In this document: one piece after another, positions 13,977 through 15,081 of the stretch
Layout: every line of letters begins with the position of its first letter
Position numbering within the stretch: the stretch's first letter is position 1
NCBI GenBank assembly: GCA_964420325.1
Contig: CAYQSU010000072.1
Span: 1-15,081, forward strand
Source: CAYQSU01 sp964420325
Lineage (GTDB): Bacteria > Pseudomonadota > Alphaproteobacteria > Rhodospirillales > Defluviicoccaceae
Length of the DNA: 15,081 bases
Reading direction: 5' to 3'
The notes under the pieces: generated by a model
The model's database searches: none
Seen by the model: the letters and a program-made list of their open reading frames with translations, nothing else
Told to the model about the DNA's origin: nothing
Program-made: the position numbers and the translations under genes

Positions 13977-14663
13977 ATGACAGCGTTCACGTTGGTGCTG
14001 GCGAACAAGAACTACTCCTCGTGGTCGATGCGCGGCTGGCTGGTCATGGAGCAGACGGGCCAGGCCTTCGACGAGATCGTCGTTCCGCTCGACAGGCCCG
14101 ATACGGCGCCCGAGATCGACCGGCATTCGCCCTCGGGCCTGGTGCCGGTGCTGAAGCACGGGGCAACGCGGGTCTGGGACTCGCTCGCCATCACCGAGTA
14201 TCTCCACGAGCGCTTCCCGGAGAGCGGGCTGTGGCCCGCGGACGCGGGAGCGCGCGCCGTCGCCCGCGCGGTTGCCGCCGAAATGCACTCGGGCTTTCGC
14301 GCCCTGCGAACCCACATGCCGATGAACATCCGCGCGTCGCGCCCGGGACAGGGTCGCGCCGACGGCGTCGAGCAGGACATCCGGCGCGTCACCGCGATCT
14401 GGCGCGACTGCCGCGGCGGCTTCGGCGCCGCGGGGCCGTTCCTGTTCGGGCCGTGGTGCGCTGCCGACGCCTTCTATGCCCCCGTCGTCACCCGCTTCAG
14501 GACCTACGGCGTCGCGCTGGATGCCCTGTGTCATGCCTATGCGGAGGCGGTCGTCGCCCACCCGCCGGTCGCCCGTTTCATCGCCGCGGCCACTGCCGAG
14601 CCGTGGGCGATCCCCCGCTACGACGCCCCGGATCCGCCTCTCGTGCCCGCCCACGGACGGTGA
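13977..14663 (+). CDS. Glutathione S-transferase family protein
   Basis: The 228-residue product has GGAGG 7 nt before its ATG. Residues 1-80 are the thioredoxin-like domain: LVLANKNYSSWSMRGWLVME (6-25), with Ser/Tyr at 13-15 in the usual catalytic region, cis-Pro in GLVPVLK (P57) and the glutathione-contact DSLAITEYL (68-76). Residues about 90-210 are the helical C-terminal domain with MHSGFRALRTHMPMNIR and FGPWCAADAFYAPVVTR. This NKNYSSWSxRxWL type is common in proteobacteria and its substrates are mostly unknown. It may be a separate unit from cobT, given the 61-nt gap and strong Shine-Dalgarno sequence. Confidence 0.9.
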   Translation: MTAFTLVLANKNYSSWSMRGWLVMEQTGQAFDEIVVPLDRPDTAPEIDRHSPSGLVPVLKHGATRVWDSLAITEYLHERFPESGLWPADAGARAVARAVAAEMHSGFRALRTHMPMNIRASRPGQGRADGVEQDIRRVTAIWRDCRGGFGAAGPFLFGPWCAADAFYAPVVTRFRTYGVALDALCHAYAEAVVAHPPVARFIAAATAEPWAIPRYDAPDPPLVPAHGR

Positions 14664-14771
14664 GCGTCGCGGGCCCGTTTCGCCACGTCGACCGGAGCAC
14701 GGGGTTTTCCGCTGCCGCCGTCGGCGGTCCGGCTCCGAAGGCGGGCGGCCCAAGGCAGGCGGCCGGCAGCG

Positions 14772-14834
14772 GATTGCGACGAAATGCGACATTTTGCGAC
14801 GCTTTCGCGACGGAATGCGACGTTCTGCGACACC
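14772..14834. repeat. Degenerate TGCGAC tandem repeat
   Basis: TGCGAC (or the variant CGCGAC) recurs about every 10 nt. Two 23-nt copies, 14778-14800 and 14809-14831, differ at only three positions and are offset by 31 nt. The block lies between the glutathione S-transferase gene and the IS remnants, in sequence with no convincing gene. Short frames can be read through it but have no recognisable domain. Confidence 0.65.
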
Positions 14835-14873
14835 CGATTCTGGGCTAACGCATTGATTCAGAACGAGAATCGG
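14834..14873. repeat. 8-bp inverted repeat
   Basis: CCGATTCT (14834-14841) and AGAATCGG (14866-14873) are perfect inverted arms with a 24-nt spacer, directly after the TGCGAC repeat. There is no T-run. It could be a hairpin or a recombination-site-like dyad; function is not visible. Confidence 0.45.
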
Positions 14874-14947
14874 ACGAAACGCACGGTTTTGTGGCCGATT
14901 GTGGACATTTTTCCTAGTGCTCTGACTCGCAAATGCCGACCAATAAC

Positions 14948-15028
14948 TCACCCCTGAGCGTTGGCGAGCGCGGTTCGGGCGCGCTGGATCTTGGCGAGGA
15001 TGGCGGCGCCTTCGGCCTTCCATTCATA
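14948..15028 (-). pseudogene. Transposase C-terminal fragment, interrupted
   Basis: Reading leftward from the TAT codon at 15026-15028, the frame gives YEWKAEGAAILAKIQRAR followed by TALANAQG and a TGA (14948-14950), 26 residues. The ILAKIQRAR ending resembles the C termini of IS630-type transposases from memory. The frame stays open to the right but continues through the inserted sequence rather than transposase. Confidence 0.45.
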
Positions 15029-15081
15029 GTGCACTGACTCATTCAAGAGATACAGGCGATGTGGTGAGTTTGGCGAGGATG
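15027..15081. mobile_element. End of a second, nested insertion sequence (partial)
   Basis: TAGTGCACTGACTC (15027-15040) differs from the 14-mer at 14915-14928 at one position. It begins at a TA dinucleotide inside the outer element's transposase frame. The minus strand encodes a short ILAKLTTSPVSLE ending in TGA (15039-15041), likely the C terminus of the second element's transposase. The remainder lies outside the window. Confidence 0.4.

Larger units (their letters stand above)
14915..15081. mobile_element. 3' end of an insertion sequence, interrupted (possibly IS630-like)
   Basis: From TAGTGCTCTGACTC (14915-14928) the sequence carries, on the minus strand, a transposase-like C terminus with ILAKIQRARTAL. 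The end starts with TA and so fits a Tc1/IS630-type element, which duplicates TA. The element is split at 15027 by a related end. The window stops before the rest can be seen, so family assignment is tentative. Confidence 0.45.

Noticed and set aside
13779..15023. 414-codon minus-strand frame through the GST gene, repeats and IS end
   Set aside because: It crosses several unrelated features and antisense GST coding; no family match.

Overview
The window is GC-rich bacterial DNA with dense, mostly overlapping genes. Gene content and order (xerD and accA divergent from aroK-aroB, then a CorC/HlyC-type membrane protein, bolA, a C-terminal J-domain protein, cobS-cobT) point to an alphaproteobacterium, probably of the Rhodospirillales type. 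Synteny is recalled rather than searched, so genus is not assigned.

Left part, minus strand (1-5865). A leftward operon runs from a 46-residue membrane peptide (5865-5725) through an exported 582-residue protein of unknown function, xerD and mclA to an accA-like gene ending at 1045. Start and stop codons overlap by 20, 4 and 4 nt; the last junction has a 31-nt gap. Beyond a separate, unusually AT-rich promoter region lies the 5' part of an RTX-type secreted protein or adhesin (862 to the window edge), cut off by the left boundary.

Middle, plus strand (6072-9945). aroK and aroB (shikimate pathway, GTGA overlap) are followed by a CNNM/CBS/CorC membrane protein. After about 280 nt of non-coding DNA with promoter-like and palindromic sequence comes a DUF2889 protein. 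It converges with bolA (minus strand), with only 11 nt between the stop codons.

Right part. A J-domain protein with a Cys/His cluster diverges from bolA. Then come cobS and cobT, subunits of the aerobic cobaltochelatase of B12 synthesis, and a glutathione S-transferase. The last 420 nt hold a degenerate TGCGAC repeat, a dyad, and what looks like the 3' ends of two related insertion sequences, one inserted into the other.

How the genes relate. Malyl-CoA lyase suggests an ethylmalonyl-CoA, serine-cycle or glyoxylate-linked acyl-CoA metabolism. The ethylmalonyl-CoA pathway needs adenosylcobalamin, so cobST would fit, but that link is inference. No clearly new multi-gene system is visible. The most interesting items are an AccA homologue that has lost its signature glycine motifs at the usual accA locus, mclA inside the xerD-accA operon, the RTX gene with its own promoter, the unknown exported protein with its overlapping small membrane peptide, and the nested IS remnants.
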